Source: DAIOFH01 sp036745875
GTDB lineage: Bacteria > Planctomycetota > SZUA-567
Length of the DNA stretch: 26,325 nucleotides
Assembly: GCA_036745875.1 (NCBI GenBank)
Contig: DAIOFH010000048.1
Span: forward strand, 1 to 26,325
Direction: 5' to 3'
Position 1 is the stretch's first letter, and the number at the start of each line of letters is the position of its first letter. A program made the translations under genes and the position numbers. This document shows positions 16,305 to 23,727 of this stretch, in pieces. The notes beneath the pieces are model-generated. The model did no database searches, was not told the DNA's origin, and was given only the letters and a program-made list of their open reading frames with translations.

Positions 16305-16724
16305 ATGGATACCACATACGAAGCCAAAGACAATAACGCGGTAAAGGCCGAAGCCAAGGCTCCAGAAGGCGCGGAACGCATTGAAAACCGTCGCGTCTAC
16401 ATGCCTGCCGTGGATGTTATTGAAAATGAAAAAGAATCCGTCCTCTTCGCCGATATGCCCGGCGTCGACCAGGCGAACATCGATATTACTATCGAAAAGA
16501 ATGTCCTCACCATCAAAGGTAAACCTACCTACCCGGAATTCTCCGGCTATGAACCGGTTTATTCTGAATACGGCATCGGCGATTTCAAACGCTCCTTTAC
16601 CCTTTCTGACGCGGTTGACAAGGACAATATCTCCGCCACCGTCAAGGACGGCGTCCTCACACTTCGTCTTCCCAAGGCAAGCCCCAAGACACGCAAGATC
16701 TCGGTGGCCAACGCGGAAGCGTAA
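16305..16724 (+). CDS. Small heat-shock protein, Hsp20 family (second copy)
   Basis: A 139-residue alpha-crystallin protein, clearly different from its neighbour. It has VLFADMPGVDQANIDITIEKNVLTIKGK, then YSEYGIGDFKRSFTL and the DGVLTLRLPK signature, with I-x-V as KISV near the C-terminus. The region between the two beta-sheet halves reads SGYEPVYSEYGIG rather than the usual basic ERxxG, a variant known in a second Hsp20 class. Such pairs can form mixed oligomers. ATG 16305 has AAGGG at 16293-16297. Confidence 0.93.
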   Translation: MDTTYEAKDNNAVKAEAKAPEGAERIENRRVYMPAVDVIENEKESVLFADMPGVDQANIDITIEKNVLTIKGKPTYPEFSGYEPVYSEYGIGDFKRSFTLSDAVDKDNISATVKDGVLTLRLPKASPKTRKISVANAEA

Positions 16725-16763
16725 TAATTATCTGGTTACGCCGCCTCCGCTTTCAATAGAAGA

Positions 16764-16796
16764 GCCCCTTTTCCATATGGAAAAGGGGCGTTCTTT
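16764..16796. terminator. Perfect palindromic terminator between convergent genes
   Basis: Positions 16764-16789 form a perfect 26-base palindrome (13-bp arms from GCCCCTTTTCC, centre ATAT), followed on the plus strand by GTTCTTTT. It stands between hsp20 (ends 16724) and the minus-strand gene (ends 16817) and probably serves both directions; the T-run is better on the plus strand. Confidence 0.85.
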
Positions 16797-16816
16797 TCGC
16801 CGGGACGGACTGGCCA

Positions 16817-17535
16817 TTACGGGGTGTACACCCACTCGATCTTCCTGAACTTGCTTTCCAACTCGTCGCCATAATCCAGCATGGCCTGCTCGGGATTGGC
16901 ATTATAGGCGGATGCGAATTTCCGATCCTCCTGCGCCAGTTCGCCGATCGCGGTGTTTCGCGTTGCATCGCGGTATGCTTGCCGGTAGGGTGCGAAGGCT
17001 TCGGAGAAAATCCGCTGCTTTTCCATTGCCTCGGCCCAGAGTTGGTCGTACTGCTCGTCTGTCAGTTTGGCCGTATGCGCATCCTCCCGGACATATTCCG
17101 TCTGACCCGAAGCCATCGCCGGGGCCGCCTTTATTAAACCGGGAATTTCTGGCCTCGGAATCCCTAACGCCTCAAGGCTAAACATTATATGCGGGCCGGG
17201 CAACAGGCCTCCGCTATTCATGATCGCAACCGGTCCATTGATCCCGGCCTTGGCGCATGCGTCCTGTAGCGCTTTGGTGATCTCTTCCCGCATGGGCTCA
17301 AGCGAGGATCCCTCGGCTGCGGAGACACTTTCAGGGGCGTCGCCGAAGTATTCGGAAGGGAATTTATTCCGCATGCGCTCGAGGGAGTATCCCGTCAATT
17401 CGATAATATCCGTGGTATCGAAAATCGAAGAGGAAGACGAGCGGTTCTCCGCATTCTGCGACGGGGCGACTGACGGCTTTGTTTGGTACTGATATGCCTG
17501 TAAACCTGTAAAGCGGTAGAACTAGAGACATTCAT
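16817..17535 (-). pseudogene. Unrecognised gene, frameshifted by an 8-bp tandem duplication
   Basis: A minus-strand frame from a good start (ATG 17535, GGGGGA seven bases upstream) reads MNVSSSTALQ and then runs out of frame at a duplicated octamer, 17497-17512. Removing one copy joins it exactly to the downstream frame (AYQYQTKPSVAPSQNAENR...) and gives a 236-residue product. The unshifted frame ends at TGA 17397-17395. The downstream frame has no ATG before residue 46 or so; a TTG at 17398 overlaps that stop (TTGA) and could restart by coupling, giving 193 residues, but no ribosome-binding site precedes it. The product is serine-rich at the N-terminus, then has GINGPVAIMNSGGLLPG and a helical, charged C-terminus. 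No family recognised. A sequencing or assembly error is possible. Confidence 0.75.
17497..17512. repeat. Exact 8-bp tandem duplication causing the frameshift
   Basis: The octamer CCTGTAAA occurs twice back to back (17497-17504 and 17505-17512). It lies at codons 9-13 of the minus-strand gene. Two copies break the frame, one copy restores it. Confidence 0.95.
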
Positions 17536-17577
17536 TTCTGGATCCCCCATAAAAGAAGAGAGAATCTCAAATAGCAA

Positions 17578-17828
17578 CGCAACTTCCAGTAGTTTATCAA
17601 ATAATCAAATATCTCCCTCCCCTCATAACATATTCTTATTTAAAAACTTAAAGAAATTCAAAATTCACCCGGTTTTCACTCGATCCGGTTACGGGTGCTA
17701 TCTTCAGCTCCAAACCGGAAATAATTGCAGGATACATGCGAAAATTCCTGACTTGCCCAATGATCCGTTGTCGATTTTCGCGCTAACCATCCGCCACGGC
17801 TGGATTAAAAAAAATTCTTTCTTCCCCC
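17578..17828. other. Divergent spacer without a gene
   Basis: This AT-rich stretch lies between the start of the frameshifted minus-strand gene and the promoter of the glycyl-radical protein. It must hold the minus-strand promoter, but no strong -35/-10 pair stands out. Short inverted repeats are present around 17667-17720 (ACCCG/CGGGT, CCGGTT/AACCGG). Confidence 0.4.
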
Positions 17829-17856
17829 TTGACAACTTCTTCCGAAAGTCCATAAT
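17829..17856 (+). promoter_or_regulatory. Promoter of the glycyl-radical protein gene
   Basis: TTGACA at 17829-17834 and CATAAT at 17851-17856 are separated by 16 bases, a near-consensus housekeeping promoter. The transcript would have a leader of about 170 bases. A second TTGACA at 17870-17875 has no good -10. Confidence 0.65.
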
Positions 17857-18035
17857 ACCATACAAGATATTGACAAGAAGAAGACAGTATATACCATATA
17901 TAGGTAGTTATTGCTACCGGCATTTTTGTTGGATTCGGTGTGTGCAAGTGAACATCCGATACCATCACTGGGGAAATGCCGGTTCTATGCGCCATACTCA
18001 ACGGGGACTGCGTTCTCACCAAGAAAGGGATCACA

Positions 18036-18359
18036 ATGGAACTTACCGCGTTTTATGACACAATCGAAGCCCACTCCGACCTCGAAGGTCTCGGGATTGA
18101 CACCGCCTGCGCAAACCAGCAGCCCGGCGTCATTATCAGGCAGAATAAAACAAACCTTATCACCCGTATCCCCACTGCCGCCATTGAAGCTGCGGAATGG
18201 GATATACTTGAACAAGTTCTGATGGGTGAACGCGAACCCCAGATCCTGCAGCACATGACCAGGGTCGTCGGCTACTTCAGCCGCGTCGAAAACTGGAATA
18301 AATCAAAGGTTGGCGAACTCAAAGACCGTCACAAAGGCAACTACTCCATTGCCGGCTAA
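18036..18359 (+). CDS. Stand-alone NrdD-type glycyl-radical domain protein
   Basis: A 107-residue protein whose C-terminus matches the end of anaerobic (class III) ribonucleotide reductase: TRVVGYFSRVENWNKSKVGELKDR at residues 75-98. Gly79 in RVVGY corresponds to the glycine that carries the radical. The rest of NrdD, including the catalytic barrel and the zinc-binding Cys pairs, is missing; the only cysteine is Cys25. Small proteins of this kind are found in various anaerobes and usually annotated as anaerobic ribonucleoside-triphosphate reductase. It could be a spare radical domain, as GrcA (YfiD) is for pyruvate formate-lyase, but that is inference. ATG 18036 has AAAGGGA at 18024-18030. 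It has its own promoter and terminator. Confidence 0.8.
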   Translation: MELTAFYDTIEAHSDLEGLGIDTACANQQPGVIIRQNKTNLITRIPTAAIEAAEWDILEQVLMGEREPQILQHMTRVVGYFSRVENWNKSKVGELKDRHKGNYSIAG

Positions 18360-18397
18360 CTGTTTCCCCCAATAATGAGCTAGCCAATCTCCCCCTG

Positions 18398-18425
18398 CCC
18401 GGCCTTCTTGGCCGGGTTTTTTTTT
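18398..18425 (+). terminator. Strong intrinsic terminator
   Basis: CCCGGCC (18398-18404) pairs with GGCCGGG (18410-18416) around TTCTT, followed by nine T's. It ends the glycyl-radical protein transcript. Confidence 0.95.
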
Positions 18426-18509
18426 GATCTTCGCACTGATAAATAATTAGGATAAAAAATAAAGAATTTGATAACCCAAAAAATATCGATATATTTTTCT
18501 TTATTTCTC

Positions 18510-18544
18510 TTGCTTCTGCAATAGATAAATATATAATTATCTAT
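18510..18544 (+). promoter_or_regulatory. Promoter with overlapping dyad operator, alcohol dehydrogenase
   Basis: TTGCTT (18510-18515) and TATAAT (18532-18537) are 16 bases apart. The perfect dyad ATAGATAA-N8-TTATCTAT (18521-18528 and 18537-18544) covers the -10 box, so a bound repressor would block it. A GCA/TGC extension with a bulge lengthens the dyad. A separate palindrome ATATCGATAT lies near 18483. The regulator is unknown; the site does not match the Rex consensus well. Confidence 0.55.
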
Positions 18545-18617
18545 TATGCGGATGACGATTATTCGAAATCGTCAATTACTGATCTGTAACCCATTGCAAT
18601 TCAAGGAGAGAAGCTGT

Positions 18618-19817
18618 ATGTGGGAAGAAAATGTCGATGTCAATGCCATTACCGAAATTCGTGCTCGTAGCCTGTGTTACCTTGGCGTCGATGCGATTAA
18701 CAAGATGAACGATATTGCGGCGGAATTAAAAAAACGCGGAGTCGATGCCGCTCTTGTCGTAACCGGAAAAGGCTCGCATATCAAAACCGGCGCCTGGGAC
18801 AAAGTCAAGGCTGCGCTGGATAAAGAAGGAATCAAATACGCGCTCTACGACAAGGTTACCCCGAACCCAACTGCCGACCAGGTTGACGAAGCCGTGGCGG
18901 AAGGGCAGAAAGTCGCGGCGAAAGCGGTTATCGCCATCGGCGGCGGATCGCCCATTGACGCAGGCAAGGCGGCGGCGGCGCTTCTCGCCAACCCGGGCAA
19001 GACTGCACGCCAACTCTGCAATTTCGAGTTCAGCCCTGAATGCGCCGTCCCGATAGTCGCCATCAACCTTACCCACGGCACCGGCACCGAGGTCAACCGT
19101 TTCGCCGTCGTCACTGTCCCGGAGACTGAATACAAGCCCGCCCTCGCGTTCGAATGCATGTATCCTCTCTTCTCCATCGACGATCCGGCGCTCATGACCA
19201 AACTGCCGGAGCATCAGACCGTCTATGTCTCCGTCGACGCGGTCAATCACGTTATCGAAGCCTGCACCACCAAGGTCGCCTCCCCGTACACCATTTCCAT
19301 TGCCAAGGAAACGGTGGCGCTCGTGGCGAAGTACCTGCCTCTCGCGAAAAAGGATCCGTCCGACTTGCGGTCGCGCTATTTCCTTCTCTATGCATCTATG
19401 CTGGCGGGTATCTGCTTCGACAACGGCTTACTGCACCTGACCCACGCCCTTGAGCATCCCCTTTCCGGCGTGCGGCCGGAATTGTCGCACGGATCAGGCC
19501 TGGGGATAATACTGCCTGCGATTATCGAAGCGATATACCCGGCCAAGGCCGATGTGCTGGCGGACGTCCTTGCTCCGATAGCGCCCGGCCTCAAAGCGGA
19601 CGGTGCGGACGCGGCAAAGGCGGCGAAAGCGGTTCGCGGCTGGCTAACGGAGCTGGGCATCCCGGAAAACCTGCGTGCGGAAGGGTTCAAGGCGGACGAG
19701 GTGGAAAAACTGACCGATCTCGCCTTTACCACGCCCGGCCTCTCCGGCCTTCTTGGCCTTGCCCCAATCGATGCGAATCGCGACGTGGTACGCGGTATTT
19801 ATGAAAAAGCCATGTGA
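18618..19817 (+). CDS. Iron-containing alcohol dehydrogenase
   Basis: A 399-residue NAD(P)-dependent group III alcohol dehydrogenase. The cofactor motif is GGGSPIDAGK at 108-117, followed by HGTGTEVN. Metal ligands predicted by alignment to FucO-type enzymes are Asp207 and His211 (VDAVNHVIEA), His276 (THALEHPLSG) and His291 (SHGSG). Substrate could be ethanol, 1,3-propanediol or a hydroxy acid semialdehyde; the sequence does not decide. ATG 18618 has AAGGAG at 18603-18608, whereas the upstream ATG 18546 falls at the likely transcription start. It is monocistronic, with its own promoter and terminator. A role in fermentative NADH disposal is consistent with the anaerobic features nearby. Confidence 0.93.
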   Translation: MWEENVDVNAITEIRARSLCYLGVDAINKMNDIAAELKKRGVDAALVVTGKGSHIKTGAWDKVKAALDKEGIKYALYDKVTPNPTADQVDEAVAEGQKVAAKAVIAIGGGSPIDAGKAAAALLANPGKTARQLCNFEFSPECAVPIVAINLTHGTGTEVNRFAVVTVPETEYKPALAFECMYPLFSIDDPALMTKLPEHQTVYVSVDAVNHVIEACTTKVASPYTISIAKETVALVAKYLPLAKKDPSDLRSRYFLLYASMLAGICFDNGLLHLTHALEHPLSGVRPELSHGSGLGIILPAIIEAIYPAKADVLADVLAPIAPGLKADGADAAKAAKAVRGWLTELGIPENLRAEGFKADEVEKLTDLAFTTPGLSGLLGLAPIDANRDVVRGIYEKAM

Positions 19818-19840
19818 GCAGCCGATCAATGAAAACTAAA

Positions 19841-19872
19841 AAATCCCGCCAATAAAGGGCGGGATTTTTTTG
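19841..19872 (+). terminator. Intrinsic terminator after alcohol dehydrogenase
   Basis: AAATCCCGCC (19841-19850) pairs with GGCGGGATTT (19858-19867) with a 7-nt loop and a T-run. The A-run on the left side means it may also stop minus-strand transcripts from the porin that ends at 19952. Confidence 0.9.
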
Positions 19873-19951
19873 GTTTATGTCGTTTTCTCTGACATATCAT
19901 GAGGGCTAGGGCGCTAAGGACATTCAAACGTCCTTATTATAAGGTTCGAGT

Positions 19952-21433
19952 TTAAAACTCAAAGCCCAATTGGCCGTATATGACGTCGGCTTTACCCTTA
20001 AGGGTTTTTGCCCGGTTGCCGGTGCGAACGACATTGCCCGCCCCATCGGTGCCGATATTTTGTTTCCAAGTGACCTCTTCGTGTTTCCAGCCGAGTTCCA
20101 GATTAACACCATAAGGAAGCGTATAGCTGAGACCAGTATAAAATGACCATGCGGTGGCGCGGTCGTCACGGCTGTTCAATTTGTCCTTGGTAAGTACGTA
20201 ATCGCCTTGGGCAAAAAATGTGAATTGATCATTCAGGTCGAAAGACGCGCCGAAATTGATCGCGTCTGAATCGATATCCTGCAGCCCGTCGACATTCCAA
20301 CCATGGATCCACTGTCCCCAAGTGTAAAGCCGATTGAAAAAGGCTGGGCGATAGCTAAAGGAGAGGGAGGTCGCGGTATTGTTTTTGGCGTAATCGGTCA
20401 ACGATCTATTTTGTTTATCGTGAAAATTCAGTACGCTGGCGGTGAATTTGAGGTCCTCTATGGGAGAATAGGCGATACGGGCGCTCATGCTGCCGAAGCC
20501 GTAATTACGACTTTTATATGTATGCCCATCGCGATAGAACTGCTCCCCGCCAGCATACCGGCTGTTGCTGATACGACCGTCGCGGCTGTAATTTTGGAAA
20601 AACGAAAGTTCAGCAAGCAGCTTTCCGTCCAAACCTTCCCAGTAAGGCGTTACTTGGGTTATACCGGAAATATCCCACATATTATGCCGCGGCGCAAGTT
20701 CGCCATAGTGCCCGAGCCTAGTGTCGAAGGTGGTAAAATAGTCGCCCCATATGATCCCGTCATGGGTGTCGCCGTTATCCCCGACGTGGGGGGAAAGCCA
20801 GCCCACGGAATTGTCATCACCGAAAACAAGGGCGTCGCGGCCGACCTTGATGCCGAATCCGCTGTTGCAGATGTCTTTCCAGCGCACATAATATACTTCG
20901 GCATTGTCGAAGCCGTCGTCGTCCGACGTTTGAAGATTCATCTCGATATAAGCGTCAAAGTGGTCGTTGACGTCTATCTGCATGTAGATCATCGCGTCAG
21001 CTATGAACAAGTCGCCTTGGGCGGCTTCGGCGCGGCGGCCATAACCGGGGGTAGGACCCCCAAGAACTGTGCCGTGATAAATCCCCGGCGCCTGGTTGCC
21101 CACGAAGTTGACTCCTGCATCAAACCCTTCGATGTCGGGGTTGGCATAAATACTGTCTACTCGGGCATTTCTGTAGGTATAGGCGGTGGTCAACAAACCG
21201 CCGATGGTGACGGTGGCGTTCTTGTTCAGGCTGACTATGCCTTCGGGGGCGCCGTCATAATTCGCATTGGCATAACCACTGCTACGGTTTGTCTTGCTTT
21301 CGAGATCCTTCAGCAACGCTTCCTGCGCCACGATTTTCGCCTGCAGGCTGCGGACATCCACATCTTCCGCAAATATGACGTTCCCCGCGAAGGCAACGAT
21401 AACCGTATACACGGCAATACGTAAAAAGTTCAC
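19952..21433 (-). CDS. Outer-membrane porin with N-terminal coiled coil (copy 1)
   Basis: A 493-residue secreted beta-barrel protein. A signal peptide (FLRIAVYTVIVAFAGNVIFA) is followed by a short coiled coil (VRSLQAKIVAQEALLKDLE), then the barrel, ending in aromatic-rich strands with a C-terminal Phe (GQLGFEF) as required for BAM insertion. The start is a GTG at 21433: GGAGGAGG lies six bases upstream and the ATG further up adds residues before the signal peptide. It is a clear paralogue of the porin at 24896 (e.g. both have NAEVYYVRWK and GFGIKVGRDALVFGDDN). Substrate unknown; adjacency to the sugar-kinase operon hints at small polyols or sugars, weakly. Confidence 0.88.
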   Translation of the reverse strand: MNFLRIAVYTVIVAFAGNVIFAEDVDVRSLQAKIVAQEALLKDLESKTNRSSGYANANYDGAPEGIVSLNKNATVTIGGLLTTAYTYRNARVDSIYANPDIEGFDAGVNFVGNQAPGIYHGTVLGGPTPGYGRRAEAAQGDLFIADAMIYMQIDVNDHFDAYIEMNLQTSDDDGFDNAEVYYVRWKDICNSGFGIKVGRDALVFGDDNSVGWLSPHVGDNGDTHDGIIWGDYFTTFDTRLGHYGELAPRHNMWDISGITQVTPYWEGLDGKLLAELSFFQNYSRDGRISNSRYAGGEQFYRDGHTYKSRNYGFGSMSARIAYSPIEDLKFTASVLNFHDKQNRSLTDYAKNNTATSLSFSYRPAFFNRLYTWGQWIHGWNVDGLQDIDSDAINFGASFDLNDQFTFFAQGDYVLTKDKLNSRDDRATAWSFYTGLSYTLPYGVNLELGWKHEEVTWKQNIGTDGAGNVVRTGNRAKTLKGKADVIYGQLGFEF

Positions 21434-21499
21434 AATAATCCTCCTCCAAATTTTTCCATCGTCCGTGATTGTGCTGCTTTGAATATATCCCAAGTGGTA

Positions 21500-21528
21500 A
21501 CTATAAATAATGAGTGGCGAAATTTCAA
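21500..21528 (-). promoter_or_regulatory. Promoter of porin copy 1
   Basis: On the minus strand TTGAAA (21528-21523) and TATAGT (21505-21500) are separated by 17 bases, close to consensus. The leader to the GTG at 21433 is about 60 bases. Confidence 0.6.
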
Positions 21529-21626
21529 TAAAAATTTTTATCGGAATATACTATACGACAATGGTTGACTTAGGATGGAACTCAATTATACTATATCGGC
21601 GAGGGGAATCAAGCCGAGTATTGACC

Positions 21627-21899
21627 ATGGCGACCCAACCCCAAAACATGAAATACACCGCAGCCGGTCTTGTCGTCACCAATCCGGGAGGCTGGATCGG
21701 GTGGCTGTCGCGGCGTATGTTTCCGGTCTGGTCGACGCAAACATATTTAAAAATCGTCCGCCTTACCCATAACCGGTCGGCCCGTAACTTCATCAATGGT
21801 TTCCGCAACCATACCTCTCCGCCGTTATTTTCTCACGTGGAACTGGAAACGCTCAACCGCTGCAACGGCAGTTGCGATTTTTGCCCGGTCAATAAAAAA
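21627..21899 (+). pseudogene. Radical SAM protein, 5' remnant
   Basis: From ATG 21627 an open frame reads about 91 residues that look like the start of a radical SAM/SPASM-type protein. It holds SHVELETLNRCNGSCDFCPVN, with the three cluster cysteines in CxxxCxxC at codons 21861, 21873 and 21882. The frame then runs straight into the terminator and 3' end of the minus-strand dhaL (stop at 21974) and the rest of the barrel is missing. Start choice is uncertain, as no good ribosome-binding site precedes it. The best reading is a gene cut off by a rearrangement; a deliberate short protein is unlikely because all but the cluster loop is lost. Confidence 0.7.
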
Positions 21900-21922
21900 C
21901 CCTCTCCAGGAAGGAGAGGGTT
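21893..21922 (-). terminator. Terminator of the dhaKL operon
   Basis: On the minus strand a perfect 10-bp stem (21913-21922 with 21898-21907, 5-nt loop) is followed by TTTTTT. It lies just after the dhaL stop at 21934. Confidence 0.9.
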
Positions 21923-21933
21923 GCATTTTGACG

Positions 21934-22578
21934 CTATTGCAACAGCCCTCTTATGCCGTCGGCGAACGACTTGAGGATCAGCCAGCAGGAAGTCGCACCC
22001 GCGTCAAGAACGCCGATGGAGCGTTCGCCGAGACGGCTGGCGCGGCCGATTCTGGCCTGGAGGTCTTTGGTCGATTCCCAACCCGCCTTGGCGTCTTTTT
22101 CCATGGCGTCGAGGCATCCCTTGAAATCCGCTCCTGAAGCGCGGGCGGCGGCAAAACCTTCATAGGCTGGGATCAGGGTGTCCATGAGGGTCTTGTCGCC
22201 CTTCTTGGCTTCACCGAGGCTTTGGACCCCTTCCATCGCCGCCTTGAGCATGGCTTCGAAGGATTCGGCGTCGACGGTGTCCTTGTCCTTGATCACCTTG
22301 GCCATGCGCCTGAACAAGGTGCCGTAAATGGGGCCCATGGAGCCGCCGATTTCCGTAAGAAGGATGGTTCCGAGGGTCTGGAGGGCGGAGCCCATGTCCA
22401 TGGCGGAAATGTCGCTCTGTTCCGCAAACATGGTGAAGCCCTTGTTCATGTTGATGCCGTGGTCGCCGTCGCCGATCGCACCGTCGATTTCACTGAGATA
22501 CGCCTTGTTCTCCTGGATTACCTTAACAAGCGTGCCGACAACGGCTGCGCCGTCCTTTTTCGCAAATGAATCTGCCAT
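21934..22578 (-). CDS. dhaL: Dihydroxyacetone kinase subunit DhaL
   Basis: A 214-residue nucleotide-binding subunit that phosphorylates the ketose held by DhaK. It has IGDGDHGINM (Asp37 and Asp39, magnesium/nucleotide site), GGSMGPIYG (78-86), GDKTLMDTL, and the C-terminal GRASRLGERSIGVLDAGATS. Length is normal. The start ATG 22578 has GGAGAG about eight bases upstream. No DhaM phosphotransferase protein is in the window, so whether ADP stays bound (PTS type) or ATP is used directly is open. It follows dhaK by 87 bases. Confidence 0.93.
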   Translation of the reverse strand: MADSFAKKDGAAVVGTLVKVIQENKAYLSEIDGAIGDGDHGINMNKGFTMFAEQSDISAMDMGSALQTLGTILLTEIGGSMGPIYGTLFRRMAKVIKDKDTVDAESFEAMLKAAMEGVQSLGEAKKGDKTLMDTLIPAYEGFAAARASGADFKGCLDAMEKDAKAGWESTKDLQARIGRASRLGERSIGVLDAGATSCWLILKSFADGIRGLLQ

Positions 22579-22600
22579 TTCCGGTCTCTCCGTAATTCAT

Positions 22601-22647
22601 AAAAATTGGGGAAGGGCGTCCTCCGCAAAAAACAAACCCTCCCCCAA
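22601..22647 (-). terminator. Terminator-like hairpin between dhaK and dhaL
   Basis: On the minus strand TTGGGGGAGGG (22647-22637) pairs with CCCTTCCCCAA (22616-22606), 11 bp with one G-U pair, and TTTTT follows at 22605-22601. It would stop part of the transcripts before dhaL, or protect the dhaK mRNA. Confidence 0.7.
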
Positions 22648-22665
22648 ACATGCGGTAAATAGTGC

Positions 22666-23670
22666 CTATACCCTCTTGAACTGCGTCAGACCCATGCAGT
22701 CGCATTCCATATCGACGAGCTGCTTGAGTTCATCGTCCAGCTTCATGACGGTGAGTGTCGCACCCATCATTTCCAGGGAGGTGAAGTAGTTGCCGACATA
22801 GGCGCAGTGGATCTTGATCCCCTTGTCGCCGATGAGCTGGGCCATCTTGTTGTACAGAATATAGAGCTCCATCACCGGGGTCGCGCCAAGGCCGGAGACG
22901 AGGAGGACGACTTCGTCGCCCGAATTGAACGGCAGGTCTGGGAGAACGACGTCAACCATCATCTGGGCGACTTCGTCCGCCGGCTTGAGTTCGGTCACCT
23001 TGATGCCAGGTTCGCCATGGTGGCCGATGCCGAGTTCCATGGTGCCGGGCTTGATTTCGAAGCCGGCCTTGCCGACTTCAGGGATAATGCAAGGGGTAAG
23101 GCCGACGCCGATGGAGCGGGTATTGTCTATGGCCTTCTGGGCTGCCGCGATGACTTCCTCGAGGCTTGCCCCGGTGGCGGCCTTCGCGCCGCCGCATTTC
23201 CACATGAGGATTTCGCCCGCAACGCCGCGGCGTTTATTAAGTTCTGTCTTGGGGGCGGACGGAACGTCGTCGTTGGCGACGACGGTCATGACCTTGATGT
23301 CGTCGTCGTCGGCCATTTCCTTGGCCATTTTGACATTCATGTTGTCGCCGGCGTAGTTGCCGTAGAGGACGGCGACGCCCTTACCGCCGTCGGCGGCCTT
23401 GATGGCGTCATAGAAGGCTTTGGCTGTGGGGGAGGAGAAGATTTCGCCGACCGCCACGGCGTCGACCATGTTTTTGCCGACATATCCGATAAAAGCGGGC
23501 TTGTGTCCGCTGCCGCCGCCGGTGACAATGCCGACACGATCCTTGACCGGGAACTTCGATTTGATGACGCGGGGGTTCGGGGTCTTTTCGACGATATCGG
23601 AATGGACCTTCAGGAAGCCTTCGACCATTTCGTCAACCACCTTGGACGGATCATTGAAAAATCTCTGCAT
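22666..23670 (-). CDS. dhaK: Dihydroxyacetone kinase subunit DhaK
   Basis: A 334-residue substrate-binding subunit that holds dihydroxyacetone or a related ketose by a covalent bond to a histidine. Key residues match E. coli: His56 in GGGSGHKPAF, Asp109 in GNYAGD, and the hemiaminal-forming His218 in GIGHHGEPG. Length is close to family norm. AGGAGG precedes ATG 23670. It sits between rpiB-like (57 bases upstream) and dhaL. With an RpiB-type isomerase next door, a tetrulose such as erythrulose is a plausible substrate instead of dihydroxyacetone; the sequence alone does not settle it. Confidence 0.95.
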   Translation of the reverse strand: MQRFFNDPSKVVDEMVEGFLKVHSDIVEKTPNPRVIKSKFPVKDRVGIVTGGGSGHKPAFIGYVGKNMVDAVAVGEIFSSPTAKAFYDAIKAADGGKGVAVLYGNYAGDNMNVKMAKEMADDDDIKVMTVVANDDVPSAPKTELNKRRGVAGEILMWKCGGAKAATGASLEEVIAAAQKAIDNTRSIGVGLTPCIIPEVGKAGFEIKPGTMELGIGHHGEPGIKVTELKPADEVAQMMVDVVLPDLPFNSGDEVVLLVSGLGATPVMELYILYNKMAQLIGDKGIKIHCAYVGNYFTSLEMMGATLTVMKLDDELKQLVDMECDCMGLTQFKRV

Positions 23671-23727
23671 TGCCTTGTCCTCCTAAAAATTGATCTTCGG
23701 TACCGAATTTAATGAAAACACATTTTG

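Noticed and set aside
17884..17905. Possible NrdR box (TATATACCATATATA) before the glycyl-radical gene
   Set aside because: Matches the AT core only by composition; the conserved outer ACAC/GTGT bases are missing.
20303..21424. Plus-strand frame of 373 codons opposite porin copy 1
   Set aside because: Antisense shadow; the minus strand has a signal peptide, barrel pattern, promoter and ribosome-binding site.
22807..23712. Plus-strand frame of 301 codons opposite dhaK
   Set aside because: Mirror of dhaK codons, no ribosome-binding site, no recognisable domain.
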